64,000 nucleotides of DNA. Source: Kitasatospora azatica KCTC 9699. GTDB taxonomy: Bacteria; Actinomycetota; Actinomycetes; Streptomycetales; Streptomycetaceae. The stretch covers positions 1,116,001 to 1,180,000 of the forward strand of contig NZ_JQMO01000003.1 of NCBI RefSeq assembly GCF_000744785.1. The letters run 5' to 3'. How positions within the stretch are numbered: position 1 is the stretch's first letter; the number at the start of each line of letters is the position of its first letter. Shown piece by piece: positions 41,629 to 49,270 of the stretch. The position numbers and the translations under genes are program-made. The notes beneath the pieces were generated by a model. It did no database searches. It was not told the origin of the DNA and worked only from the letters and a program-made list of their open reading frames with translations.

Positions 41629-41663
41629 CGGCACCCCGCGCCGAAGAACCAGCCGGGGTGCCG
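41629..41663. terminator. Second hairpin after the fusion gene
   Basis: CGGCACCCCG (41629-41638) pairs with CGGGGTGCCG (41654-41663). It lies between the fusion gene and the oppositely oriented tRNA-Lys and may serve both. Confidence 0.7.
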
Positions 41664-41702
41664 TGCTGCAGGTCAGCGGGGGTTTCCCCGCCTCATTCCG
41701 AG

Positions 41703-41775
41703 TGGGCCGCCAGGGGCTCGAACCCTGAACCTACGGATTAAAAGTCCGCAGCTCTGCCGATTGAGCTAGCGGCCC
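41703..41775 (-). tRNA. tRNA-Lys (TTT)
   Basis: A 73-nt cloverleaf on the minus strand. Acceptor GGGCCGC/GCGGCCC, D arm GCTCAATCGGCAGAGC, anticodon loop ACTTTTAAT with anticodon TTT, T loop TTCGAGC. CCA not encoded. Confidence 0.97.
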
Positions 41776-41822
41776 GGTGGCGAGGGTGTCGTCATTGCAG
41801 TACGGCACCTGCCGGGACGATC

Positions 41823-42530
41823 CTACCCGGTGATCCCCGACGGTTGGCCAGCACATTGCGGCTGTCCGGGCGCCGGGTCCAGGTGGGCGAGGCGGACGCG
41901 GCGCAGCCAGGCTTCGACGGGGGCGGGGTCGGGGGTGGGCGGGAGGGCGCCGGGGCGGGCCAGGCGTTCGGCGGCGGCGGCGAGCAGCGGCTCGGCCAGG
42001 GACGGGTCGGCGGCGATCCGCTCGCCCAACTCGCGCACCCGCTCGGGGTCGGCGAGTCGGACCTGCAGCTCGCCGGTCTCGTGCAGCAGCAGCGCCTGCT
42101 CGACCAGCCGCAGCAGGTGCCGGGCCGGCTTGGCCCGCCGCTCGGGCTCGCGGGCCCGCAGTTTGCGCAACTGCTGGTCGGCGTAACCGAGGTAGGCCGA
42201 GCGCACCGCGCCGGCGCTCAGGAAGCTGCGCCGAAGGCCGATCAGCTCCTCCCCGAGCGGGGTCCTGACCTCGTACAACTCATCGGGCAGCCAGACGAGT
42301 TCGGTCACCGTCGGATTCCCGGCCAGAGCCAGCCGGCACCACTTCGCCACCTCGTGGAAGGTCCGGTCCGGTTCGGTCGTGACCACCGACTCGCGCGGCC
42401 GGTCCAGTCCGTGCAACTCCTGTGTGGGCACCGCGAAGACGCCGAGCCGGTCCACGTCCGAACCCGGCCGCGCCAGCCCGTACGCGGTCGAACCGACCAC
42501 GCCCGACAGCACCACCCGCACCCCGGCCAC
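41823..42530 (-). CDS. Nucleotidyltransferase-fold protein
   Basis: A protein of about 235 residues with the pol-beta nucleotidyltransferase core VLSGVVGSTAYGLARPGSDVDRLGVF at its N terminus (GSxAYG...SDVD). A helical C-terminal part follows (KPARHLLRLVEQALLLHETG). This fits the predicted nucleotidyltransferases that are widespread in bacteria with no proven substrate. GTG 42530 is preferred over the longer frame to 42572 because homology begins there and GGAAGGGG lies just upstream; GTG 42521 is also possible. It follows tRNA-Lys in the same orientation. Confidence 0.78.
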   Translation of the reverse strand: MAGVRVVLSGVVGSTAYGLARPGSDVDRLGVFAVPTQELHGLDRPRESVVTTEPDRTFHEVAKWCRLALAGNPTVTELVWLPDELYEVRTPLGEELIGLRRSFLSAGAVRSAYLGYADQQLRKLRAREPERRAKPARHLLRLVEQALLLHETGELQVRLADPERVRELGERIAADPSLAEPLLAAAAERLARPGALPPTPDPAPVEAWLRRVRLAHLDPAPGQPQCAGQPSGITG

Positions 42531-42640
42531 CCCCCTTCCGTCCAAGAGCACGCAGTCTCTCCCGGGCCGCACCGCCGGCGCATCCGGTTTAGCGGCAGTC
42601 GGTCTAGGGTCGAGTCAGACCGACCGAGAAGGAGCCCACG

Positions 42641-42958
42641 ATGCCCACCATGCCCGCCGTCCCCACCTCCGCCATCGCCGCCGCCGGCCTGATCGGCGGC
42701 TACGGCACCGCGCGCTGGACCGGAAAGCGCGAACTCGGCGGCGCCGTGCTCGCGGCCGCCGGCGCGGGGGCCGCGTACCGCTGGCGGCGGCAGGCGGGCG
42801 GTACCACGGCGGCCGCGCTGACCGGCCTGTACGTGGCCGCCTTCGGGGGCTCGCACCCGCTGGCGAAGAAGATCGGCGCCTGGCCGTCGGTCCTGGCGGT
42901 GACCGGCGTGGTGGCGGCCGCCTCGACCCTGGCGGAGCGCCGGCAGCACGGCCGGTAG
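42641..42958 (+). CDS. Small Ala/Gly-rich membrane protein
   Basis: A 105-residue protein with weakly hydrophobic helices at about residues 10-25, 33-47, 57-70 and 82-98. AAGGAG lies seven bases before ATG 42641. No domain recognised; similar short proteins occur in other streptomycetes. Confidence 0.65.
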   Translation: MPTMPAVPTSAIAAAGLIGGYGTARWTGKRELGGAVLAAAGAGAAYRWRRQAGGTTAAALTGLYVAAFGGSHPLAKKIGAWPSVLAVTGVVAAASTLAERRQHGR

Positions 42959-43116
42959 GGCCGACAGCGCAAACCGGCGTTCCTGACAGGCTCCTGACCA
43001 GGGGTGGTGACAGCGGCCCGGGAACGGGGCAGGATCAGAGTCGGCTACCGAGGTGGCCGTATGCGACAGCGGGGAGTTACCAGAGGGGATCTGCGGAGAG
43101 GTCGGGGGGCACGGCG

Positions 43117-44001
43117 ATGGGCCAACTCAGCCATGGGGTCATGCTGTTCTGCTGGTGGACGGGTCTGGTGCTGCTGGTGGCCGGGGTGCCGGCGGCCGCC
43201 CTGCGGCTCACCCGGTTCGCCCGGCGCGGCACCGAGGTGCAGGGCACGGTGGCCGAAGTACGGGTGGAGCGGTGGCACGGGACGGACGCGGTGCGCCCGG
43301 TGGTGCGGTTCACCGATCCGGCCACCGAGCGGGAGGTGGTCGGCCGGCCGGCCTGCGGGCGGGTGCCGCTGGCGGGCTGGCCGGGGCAGCCGATCGCCGT
43401 CCGCTACCTGCCGGGGGACCCGGAACGGTTCCAGATCGGGCCGCAGACCAGCGTCCTCGACGCCGCGCTGACCAGCCTGCTGGTGATGACCCTCGGCTCG
43501 GTCGCGCTGGTGCTGACCCGGTGGACCGATCCGGACGCGATCGCGACCAGCACCGTGCTGGCGGCCTCCGGCCTGGCGCTCGGCACCGCGACCGCGCTGA
43601 CCCGTCACGCCTCCCGGGTCGATCGGCGCAGCCGCCTGTGCGTCAAGGGAGTTGTCAGCCTCGGACAGGTCGTCGGCAGCTTCGTGGTGGACGGCGGCGG
43701 CGACCGCGCGCACAAGCACCACCCGGTGGTCAGCTTCACGGCGGCGGGCGGCCAACAGGTCACCGGCGTCGACCTGACCACCCACAGCCGCCACGGCTAC
43801 CCGCCGGACGGCGCCCCGATCCCGATCCGCCACCTGCCGGAGGACCCGATGTCCTTCGGGCTGGACTGGACGGCCAAGCGACACCGCCCCCTCACGCCAC
43901 GCCGTCCGCGCAACCCGGCCCGGGCCGCCGTCGGCCTGTTCGGCGCCCTCGCCTGCTGCGGTGCGCTGATCACGCTCGGCGCCACCCTCGCCAACCGCTG
44001 A
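43117..44001 (+). CDS. DUF3592-like membrane protein
   Basis: A 294-residue protein with transmembrane helices at about residues 7-27, 112-130, 138-158 and 270-290. Two related extracytoplasmic segments (VRPVVRFTDPATEREVVGRPACGRVPLAGWPGQPIAVRYLPGDPERF and HHPVVSFTAAGGQQVTGV...IPIRHLPEDPMSF) have the V-F--P-G--V-V-Y-P-DP pattern of DUF3592, here present twice. Function unknown. The stop codon is inside a 12-bp terminator stem. Confidence 0.75.
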   Translation: MGQLSHGVMLFCWWTGLVLLVAGVPAAALRLTRFARRGTEVQGTVAEVRVERWHGTDAVRPVVRFTDPATEREVVGRPACGRVPLAGWPGQPIAVRYLPGDPERFQIGPQTSVLDAALTSLLVMTLGSVALVLTRWTDPDAIATSTVLAASGLALGTATALTRHASRVDRRSRLCVKGVVSLGQVVGSFVVDGGGDRAHKHHPVVSFTAAGGQQVTGVDLTTHSRHGYPPDGAPIPIRHLPEDPMSFGLDWTAKRHRPLTPRRPRNPARAAVGLFGALACCGALITLGATLANR

Positions 44002-44036
44002 GGGCCCGCCCCACCGGAGTGGAACGGGCCCTCAGC
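43997..44036 (+). terminator. Terminator hairpin containing the DUF3592-gene stop
   Basis: GCTGAGGGCCCG (43997-44008) pairs perfectly with CGGGCCCTCAGC (44025-44036). The TGA stop at 43999-44001 lies in the 5' arm. Confidence 0.85.
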
Positions 44037-44082
44037 GAACCGGGTTCAGCGAACCGGGTTCAGCGAACCGGGTTCAGCGAAC
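44033..44082. repeat. 14-bp tandem repeat CAGCGAACCGGGTT
   Basis: About 3.6 identical copies begin at 44033, 44047, 44061 and 44075. Each contains the palindrome GAACCGGGTTC. The array starts within the terminator's 3' arm and lies between convergent genes. Confidence 0.9.
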
Positions 44083-44124
44083 TGTCCGCGGTGACTACGA
44101 CTCAGCAGTCACCAGGAGTCGGTG

Positions 44125-46356
44125 TCAGTTCTTCCAACGCGGCTTGCGGTCGCCGCCGTTGAAGCTGCCACCACGGTTGTCGCGGTCGCCGCCGAAGGAA
44201 CGCTCACCGAACGAACGGCCGCCACGGTCACCGTAGGAGGAGCCGCCCTGCGGACGCCCACCCGAGCGGTGGTCGTCGCGACGGGCGAACGGACGGCTGC
44301 TGCCGCCGCCACGGCTGTCGCGGTCGCCGCCGAAGGAACGCTCACCGAACGGACGGGCCGGACGGTCACCGAAGGAACGGCCGCCGCGGTCGTCGCGGTC
44401 ACGGTTGAAGCCGCCACCACGGTTGTCCCGGTCACGGTCACCGAACGGACGGGCCGGACGGTCACCGAAGGAACGGCCGCCGCGGTCGTCGCGGTCACGG
44501 TTGAAGCCGCCGCCACGGTTGTCACGGTCGCCGAAGGAACGGCCGCCACGGTCGTCGCGGTCACGGTTGAAGCCGCCACCACGGTTGTCACGGTCACCGA
44601 AGGAACGGGCCGGACGGTCACCGAACGAGCGCCGCTCGCCACCGCGCTCACCACCACGCTCGCCACCACGGCTGTCGCGGTCCCGGTCCCGGTCACCGAA
44701 CGAACGCGCCGGACGGTCGCCGTACGAACGCCGCTCGCCCCGCTCCTCGCGGGCCGGCCGCTCGTTGCGCGCCTCCCGGTAGGCCGGCACCCGCTCCTCG
44801 CGCGGCTCGCGCACCTCGGTGACCTCGGCCACCGCGGCGGTCTCGGTCTCGGCGCCCTCGACCGGCGCCTCGTCCTCGATGCCCAGCTCCGCCCGCTCCC
44901 GAGCGGCCCGCGCGGAGAGCCGGTCGGCCTCCTCGCGCAGCTCGGTCGCCCGGCGCTGCGCGCGCTCCAGCTGACGGGTCATCTCCTCGACCTCGCGCTC
45001 CGCCGCACCGGCGATGCCCGAGGCGCTCTCCGCCTGGACCTCGATCAGCGAACGGGCGCCGGTGATCTTGGCGACCTCGGCGTCGAAGGCGTGGTCCAGG
45101 ATGTGGCGCGAGGCGTCCACGCCCGCGTCCTCCATCAGGCGGAAGACGCCACGGCGCTGGTGCGGCAGCACCAGGGTGACGACCGCGCCGGAGCGGCCGG
45201 CCCGCGCCGTACGACCGGAGCGGTGCAGGTAGTCCTTGTGGTCGCCGGCCGGGTCCACGTTCAGCACCAGGTCGATGCCGTCCACGTGGATGCCGCGGGC
45301 CGCCACGTCGGTGGCGACGACCACGTTGACGTAGCCGTCCTTGAAGTCGCCCAGCACCCGGGTACGGGCGCCCTGGGTCATCCCGCCGTGCAGCGCGTCG
45401 GCCTTCACGCCGGCCTCGATCAGCTGCTCGGCGACCCGGTCCGCGCCCATCTGGGTGCGGACGAAGATGATCGTGCGGCCCTTGCGGGCGGCGATCGCGT
45501 TGGTGATCGGCGCCTTGTCCTTGGGCTTCACCACGAGGATGTGGTGGGTCATGGTGGTGACCGCACCGGCCGACGGGTCGACCTCGTGGGTGACCGGGTT
45601 CTTCAGGTAGCGCTTGACCAGGCTGTCGATCTCGTTCTCCAGGGTGGCGGAGAAGAGCAGCCGCTGGCCGCCCACCGGCACCTGGTCGAGGATCTCGGTG
45701 ACCTCGGGCAGGAAGCCCATGTCGGCCATCTGGTCGGCCTCGTCGAGCACCACGGTCCGGACGTCGGCGAGCTTGGCGCTGCCACGGTTCAGCAGGTCAC
45801 GCAGTCGGCCGGGAGTGGCGACCAGGATGTCGACGCCACGCTCCAGCGCGTAGATCTGGTTCGACATCGAGGTGCCGCCGCAGACCACCTTGAGCTTGAG
45901 ACCGAGCACCGAGCCGAACGGCTCCAGCGCGTCGGCCACCTGCATGGCCAGCTCGCGGGTCGGGACCAGGATCAGGCCGCGCGGGTGCTTGGGCTTGGTG
46001 CGCTCGCCGTCGGCGAGGCGGGTCAGCAGCGGCAGGCCGAAGCTGAGCGTCTTGCCGGAGCCGGTGCGGCCGCGGCCGAGCACGTCCTTGCCGGCCAGCG
46101 CGTCCGGGATGGTCGCGGCCTGGATCGGGAACGGGGTGGTCACGCCGCGCTTGGCGAGGGCGCGCACCACGTCGTCGTGCAGGCCCAGGTCACCGAAGGT
46201 GACGGTGGGCTCAGCGGGCTCGGTCTCGGTGGAGTCGAGGGTCTCGGGGGACTCGAGTTCGGTGGCCTCGAGGGAGTCGGCCACCGCGTCGGCGGTGTCA
46301 ACCGCGTCGTCGGCGTCAGTGGGCATGACGAAGCGGGCGTCGTCAACGAGAGACAA
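44125..46356 (-). CDS. DEAD-box RNA helicase with Arg/Gly-rich repeat tail
   Basis: A protein of about 743 residues. Helicase motifs in order: GRGRTGSGKT (I), PTRELA (Ia), TPGRLRD (Ib), VLDEADQM (II), FSATL (III), IIFVRTQ (IV), VVATDVAARGIHVD (V) and HRSGRTARAGRSG (VI). After a coiled-coil-like segment comes an about 220-residue tail of repeats such as RSFGDRDNRGGGFNRDRDD, rich in RGG and FGDR. The start is taken at TTG 46356 (GGAAGG seven bases upstream); ATG 46326 is the alternative. Cold-shock or ribosome-assembly helicases of the DeaD/RhlE kind have similar tails, which bind RNA and favour condensates. Confidence 0.9.
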   Translation of the reverse strand: MSLVDDARFVMPTDADDAVDTADAVADSLEATELESPETLDSTETEPAEPTVTFGDLGLHDDVVRALAKRGVTTPFPIQAATIPDALAGKDVLGRGRTGSGKTLSFGLPLLTRLADGERTKPKHPRGLILVPTRELAMQVADALEPFGSVLGLKLKVVCGGTSMSNQIYALERGVDILVATPGRLRDLLNRGSAKLADVRTVVLDEADQMADMGFLPEVTEILDQVPVGGQRLLFSATLENEIDSLVKRYLKNPVTHEVDPSAGAVTTMTHHILVVKPKDKAPITNAIAARKGRTIIFVRTQMGADRVAEQLIEAGVKADALHGGMTQGARTRVLGDFKDGYVNVVVATDVAARGIHVDGIDLVLNVDPAGDHKDYLHRSGRTARAGRSGAVVTLVLPHQRRGVFRLMEDAGVDASRHILDHAFDAEVAKITGARSLIEVQAESASGIAGAAEREVEEMTRQLERAQRRATELREEADRLSARAARERAELGIEDEAPVEGAETETAAVAEVTEVREPREERVPAYREARNERPAREERGERRSYGDRPARSFGDRDRDRDSRGGERGGERGGERRSFGDRPARSFGDRDNRGGGFNRDRDDRGGRSFGDRDNRGGGFNRDRDDRGGRSFGDRPARPFGDRDRDNRGGGFNRDRDDRGGRSFGDRPARPFGERSFGGDRDSRGGGSSRPFARRDDHRSGGRPQGGSSYGDRGGRSFGERSFGGDRDNRGGSFNGGDRKPRWKN
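44150..44720 (-). repeat. Coding repeats of the helicase tail
   Basis: Units of about 60-70 bp encoding GGFNRDRDDRGGRSFGDR and variants recur at least four times, alternating with PARSFGDRDRD units. The DNA copies are near identical (CGGTCGCGGTTGAAGCC on the minus-strand complement recurs), so copy number may vary between strains. Confidence 0.8.
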
Positions 46357-46552
46357 TGCAAAACCTTCCGGAAGTGGCACGCGCCAAAGTCCGGGGTTCT
46401 GACTTACAACCGCCTCTATGCGGTCAGCCACGGATCGCCGGAACGCGCCAAGGGCGCCAGATGGGATTAGGGCGCCAGTCAAATGGATCAAACGAACGAT
46501 CTACCACCATAGACGACCCATCACTCCGAAGGCAAACGCGCTGGCCAACTCT
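46357..46552. other. Helicase upstream region
   Basis: About 195 bp between the helicase start and the lipoprotein gene stop. It is less GC-rich than its surroundings (for example the stretch around 46480-46560) and probably holds a long helicase 5' leader. No clear hexamers or hairpin were found. Confidence 0.4.
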
Positions 46553-47356
46553 CTAATGTGAGGTGGAACCCAGTCCGCCGACAGCAGATCCGGAGCCGCT
46601 GGCCGAGGGCGCCGGGGAGGTGGGGGCGGACGAGGACGGCGAGGGGTGGCCGGATCCCGCCGACGGGGCGGCCGAGCCGCTGGCGCCCGCCGAGGGGGCG
46701 CCAGAGCCGCCACCCGCACCGCCGGAGCTCCCGGCACTCGGCGCGGCCGAGGGGCTCGCGCTGCCCGCCCCGCCCTCCCCCGCCGACGGCGCGCCGCCGG
46801 TCGCGCCGTGCCCGCCCGAGGCACCGGCCCCGGGGGCGCTGGGCCCGCCCGCCGGCTCGCTCGGCCGGGGCGGGACGGCCACCACGCCGCCCGGCACCGG
46901 AGCGGCCGGCGAGGCCCCCGGGCTGGGGTCGTTCACCGGCGCCACCTCGCCCACGACGGCCGGCGACCCGCCACCCGTCGCACCTGACGGTCCCTCACCC
47001 CTGGCGGCGCCGACCGGGGCCGGGTGGGCCCGGCCGACCCCGCCCGTCGTCCCCGTGGAGGCGTGCCCGCTCGGGCTGGCGGTGCCGGTGACATGGCCGG
47101 CCGGCTGCTTCTCCGAACCGGCGCCGACCTCCATGCACCCGGCCGCGCTCAGCCCGGCCAGCGCCAGCACGGCGGTCCGCACCGCCACCGAGCGGAACAC
47201 CGCCGCCCGCTCCACGCCCCGCGTGCTCCGGGTCACCCGGGCGTCCCGCACCCGCGCCGCCACCGACGGGCCTCCGGACGGCAGCCTCCGCGCCACCGGC
47301 GCCGTCCCCAGCGCCACCCGTCCACCCGAACGCCTGCTCGCACCCGTCGGAACCAT
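46553..47356 (-). CDS. Lipoprotein with long Gly/Ser/Pro low-complexity tail
   Basis: A 267-residue protein from ATG 47356. The lipobox LSAAGC (about residues 71-76) ends a hydrophobic segment (VAVRTAVLALAG). An Arg-rich N terminus of about 55 residues precedes it, which is long for a lipoprotein signal. After the Cys the chain is almost entirely Gly, Ser, Pro and Ala, likely a flexible cell-wall-spanning stalk. No enzymatic domain is present. The real coding strand is uncertain because low-complexity GC-rich DNA is open on both strands; the lipobox supports this one. Confidence 0.6.
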   Translation of the reverse strand: MVPTGASRRSGGRVALGTAPVARRLPSGGPSVAARVRDARVTRSTRGVERAAVFRSVAVRTAVLALAGLSAAGCMEVGAGSEKQPAGHVTGTASPSGHASTGTTGGVGRAHPAPVGAARGEGPSGATGGGSPAVVGEVAPVNDPSPGASPAAPVPGGVVAVPPRPSEPAGGPSAPGAGASGGHGATGGAPSAGEGGAGSASPSAAPSAGSSGGAGGGSGAPSAGASGSAAPSAGSGHPSPSSSAPTSPAPSASGSGSAVGGLGSTSH

Positions 47357-47516
47357 CGCCGCCGCCTCTCCCGCACACCCCACCCTGGCCGCCCCAACCG
47401 GCGGCCCTTCCGCTGCCCAACGCCCACCCCGCCCCCGGGGACACGGCCACCTCGCGCAATACCCGGTGCAATACCTGGCACACCCTCACCGAGGCCACGA
47501 CAATGAGGCCGTGGAC

Positions 47517-47858
47517 ATGAGCCGGGACGACTTCGAGACGCTGGTCAGCGATGCCCTCGACCAGATCCCCCCGCAGCTGGCGGCGATGATGGACAACGTG
47601 GCCGTCTTCGTCGAGGACGAGCCCGACCCGGCCACCCCGGACCTGCTCGGTCTCTACGAGGGCACCCCGCTGACCGAGCGCGGCGAGTGGTACGCCGGTG
47701 TGCTGCCCGACCGGATCATCGTCTACCGCGGCCCGACCCTGCGGCTGTGCGAGACCGCGGAGCTGGTGGTGGCCGAGGTGCGCACCACGGTGATCCACGA
47801 GGTCGCCCACCACTTCGGCTTCGACGACCACGAGCTGCACGAACTCGGCTGGTCCTGA
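47517..47858 (+). CDS. Small metallopeptidase (zincin-like, Wss1/MtfA-type)
   Basis: A 113-residue protein of the metallopeptidase family 'possibl zinc metallo-peptidase' kind. The motif VIHEVAHHFGFDDHEL (HExxHxxGxxD, about residues 92-107) gives three metal ligands. The N-terminal FETLVSDALDQIPPQLAAMMDNVAVFVEDEPD is the family start. Such proteins are common single-domain zincins in actinobacteria with unknown substrates. ATG 47517 is the best start; GTG 47511 is in frame. Confidence 0.88.
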   Translation: MSRDDFETLVSDALDQIPPQLAAMMDNVAVFVEDEPDPATPDLLGLYEGTPLTERGEWYAGVLPDRIIVYRGPTLRLCETAELVVAEVRTTVIHEVAHHFGFDDHELHELGWS

Positions 47859-47951
47859 CCTCGCCCGGCGTTAACCGTTTTGGCGTTCCCGCCCGCATCC
47901 CATATGCTTCTCACGTCCCCGACCGCTGGAGATCAGCCGGGCGGGCCGCAA

Positions 47952-48024
47952 GCCCTCATCGTCTAGTGGCCCAGGACGTCGCCCTTTCAAGGCGGTAGCA
48001 CGGGTTCGAATCCCGTTGGGGGCA
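47952..48024 (+). tRNA. tRNA-Glu (TTC)
   Basis: A 73-nt cloverleaf. Acceptor GCCCTCA/TGGGGGC (one G-T pair), anticodon loop CTTTCAA with anticodon TTC, T loop TTCGAAT. CCA not encoded. First of three clustered tRNAs. Confidence 0.96.
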
Positions 48025-48082
48025 CGCAGTAACAGCAGTATGCAGTGCACGTAGTAAAGTCGGGGCCGCAAGGCTCTGTCGA

Positions 48083-48156
48083 GGTCCTGTGGAGCAGTTG
48101 GTTAGCTCGCCACCCTGTCAAGGTGGAGGTCGCGGGTTCAAGTCCCGTCAGGATCG
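48083..48156 (+). tRNA. tRNA-Asp (GTC), copy 1
   Basis: A 74-nt cloverleaf. Acceptor GGTCCTG/CAGGATC, anticodon loop CTGTCAA, T loop TTCAAGT. It is identical to the tRNA-Asp at 55241 except at position 3 (T for C) and 70 (A for G), a compensatory pair. CCA not encoded. Confidence 0.96.
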
Positions 48157-48183
48157 CTCGTCCCGCGAGGGACGGTGCAGTAC

Positions 48184-48257
48184 GGCCAGGTAGCTCAGTT
48201 GGTACGAGCGTCCGCCTGAAAAGCGGAAGGTCGCCGGTTCGACCCCGGCCCTGGCCA
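48184..48257 (+). tRNA. tRNA-Phe (GAA)
   Basis: A 74-nt cloverleaf. Acceptor GGCCAGG/CCTGGCC, anticodon stem-loop CCGCCTGAAAAGCGG with anticodon GAA, T loop TTCGACC. CCA not encoded. Confidence 0.96.
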
Positions 48258-48265
48258 CAGCCTCG

Positions 48266-48300
48266 AGCCCCCGTAGTGAACATCACTGCGGGGGCTTCTT
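48266..48300 (+). terminator. Terminator of the tRNA-Glu-Asp-Phe cluster
   Basis: AGCCCCCG-AGTG pairs with CACT-CGGGGGCT around a single T-G mismatch, loop AACAT, followed by TCTT. Confidence 0.85.
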
Positions 48301-48348
48301 CGTGTCCTGTTCGAGTCGGCCGGACGGCATGCAGCCAGACCGCATGCA

Positions 48349-48389
48349 AAGGGGCCCCGCACCGCGACGAACGCGGTGCGGGGCCCCTT
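48349..48389. terminator. 18-bp perfect hairpin between the tRNA cluster and csp
   Basis: Stem 48349-48366 with 48372-48389, core GGGGCCCCGCACCGCG, loop ACGAA. On the minus strand it lies 32 bp past the csp stop, so it is probably the csp terminator. Confidence 0.88.
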
Positions 48390-48420
48390 GCGGAACTACT
48401 GCGGAACTACGCGGCGCTGA

Positions 48421-48624
48421 TTAGAGCGGGCGAATGTTCTCGGCCTGCGGGCCCTTCTGGCCCTGCGTGACGTCGAACTCGACCTTCTGGCCCTCGAGCA
48501 GCTCGCGGAAGCCACTGGCGTTGATGTTCGAGTAGTGGGCGAACACGTCCGGGCCGCCACCCTCCTGCTCGATGAAGCCGAAGCCCTTTTCCGCGTTGAA
48601 CCACTTCACGGTGCCGTTAGCCAT
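48421..48624 (-). CDS. Cold-shock protein, CspA family
   Basis: A 67-residue OB-fold protein. RNP1 is KGFGFIEQ (residues 13-20) and RNP2 is DVFAHYSNI (about 26-34). It binds single-stranded RNA/DNA and melts RNA structure. AAAAGGAG lies eight bases before ATG 48624. Length is standard. A long leader (to about 48790) contains a T-rich intrinsic terminator on the same strand, described separately, which suggests transcriptional control inside the leader. Confidence 0.97.
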   Translation of the reverse strand: MANGTVKWFNAEKGFGFIEQEGGGPDVFAHYSNINASGFRELLEGQKVEFDVTQGQKGPQAENIRPL

Positions 48625-48991
48625 GGGAAATCTCCTTTTGATGGGGCAATTCGAAACTCACACCTCGTGAGTCCCGCGTCGCCGCGATGATGCCCCGTCC
48701 GGGGAAGAGCCGGAAAAACAAAAATGCGCCTGCAACCAGCAGGCGCACACAAAGTTCATGGGAACCACAACTGCAACTACCGACGACTGTAGCAGGGTCC
48801 GACGTCAAACGGGCGGATCCGCCGCGCCGTTCTTTCGGCGCGGCGAGGACCGGTGCCGCGCGGCGGGGATCGGCGAGGCCCGGGCAGGGTACCGCTGGGA
48901 CGTCCACGGGGCCGGGGCGGCGGCGAGCCAGAAAAATTCGATGCCCCTGTGCATGACCCAACCGCACCGGATGGGGCGCATACTGGCACGG
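48625..48991. other. csp leader and divergent promoter region
   Basis: 367 bp without a gene. It contains the leader terminator. On the minus strand TTGACG (48811-48816 complement) and TACAGT occur about 11 bp apart, too close for a standard promoter, so the start site is unclear. The divergent small gene starts at 48992. Confidence 0.5.
48712..48747 (-). terminator. Intrinsic terminator in the csp leader
   Basis: On the minus strand TGCGCCTGC-TGGTT-GCAGGCGCA (48725-48747) is followed by TTTTTGTTTTT (down to 48712). A T-rich tract after a stable stem is rare in this genome. It lies about 90-125 bp upstream of the csp start with no other gene upstream on that strand. Confidence 0.8.
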
Positions 48992-49216
48992 ATGACGAAT
49001 TCAGCGCCGCGGCGCCACCTTCCCACCAGTCCCTTCCGCGCCGCGGCCGTGCCGGCGCCCAAGCAGTTCGCCGTAGGGGACCGCGTGTCGCACGACGAGT
49101 ACGGCCTCGGTCGGATCATCAGTGCCGAGGGCGACGGCGAGATCGCCGTGCTCGTCGACTTCGGCTCGCGGCAGGAGCGGATCTCGAAGCCCTTCGCCAA
49201 GCTTTTCCTGCTCTGA
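48992..49216 (+). CDS. Small KOW/Tudor-like basic protein
   Basis: A 74-residue protein. Residues 27-72 (FAVGDRVSHDEYGLGRIISAEGDGEIAVLVDFGSRQERISKPFAKLFLL) look like the small SH3-like domain found at the C terminus of PcrA/UvrD helicases and in CarD-type proteins, suggesting RNA polymerase or nucleic-acid contact. The start at ATG 48992 is the last before conservation; ATG 48971 is also open. The stop lies in a terminator hairpin. Confidence 0.8.
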   Translation: MTNSAPRRHLPTSPFRAAAVPAPKQFAVGDRVSHDEYGLGRIISAEGDGEIAVLVDFGSRQERISKPFAKLFLL

Positions 49217-49235
49217 GGCGCTGAGCCTCAGAGCA
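49209..49235 (+). terminator. Terminator hairpin containing a stop codon
   Basis: TGCTCTGAGGC (49209-49219) pairs perfectly with GCCTCAGAGCA (49225-49235), loop GCTGA; the TGA stop is at 49214-49216. Confidence 0.85.
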
Positions 49236-49249
49236 GGCTCGGGCCGATT

Positions 49250-49270
49250 CCGCTGACCGACGGTCAGCGG
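49250..49270 (-). terminator. Hairpin covering the flavoprotein stop codon
   Basis: CCGCTGACC-GAC-GGTCAGCGG. The minus-strand stop at 49264-49266 lies in the stem. It mirrors the preceding hairpin between the convergent genes. Confidence 0.75.

Noticed and set aside
44122..46470. A 782-codon open frame antisense to the DEAD-box helicase
   Set aside because: It mirrors the high-GC codon bias of the helicase, has no domain, and its Thr/Val repeats are the complement of the RGG repeats.
46563..47858. A 431-codon extension of the metallopeptidase frame
   Set aside because: The extra N-terminal part is the antisense of the lipoprotein tail and is low complexity; family length is about 115 residues.
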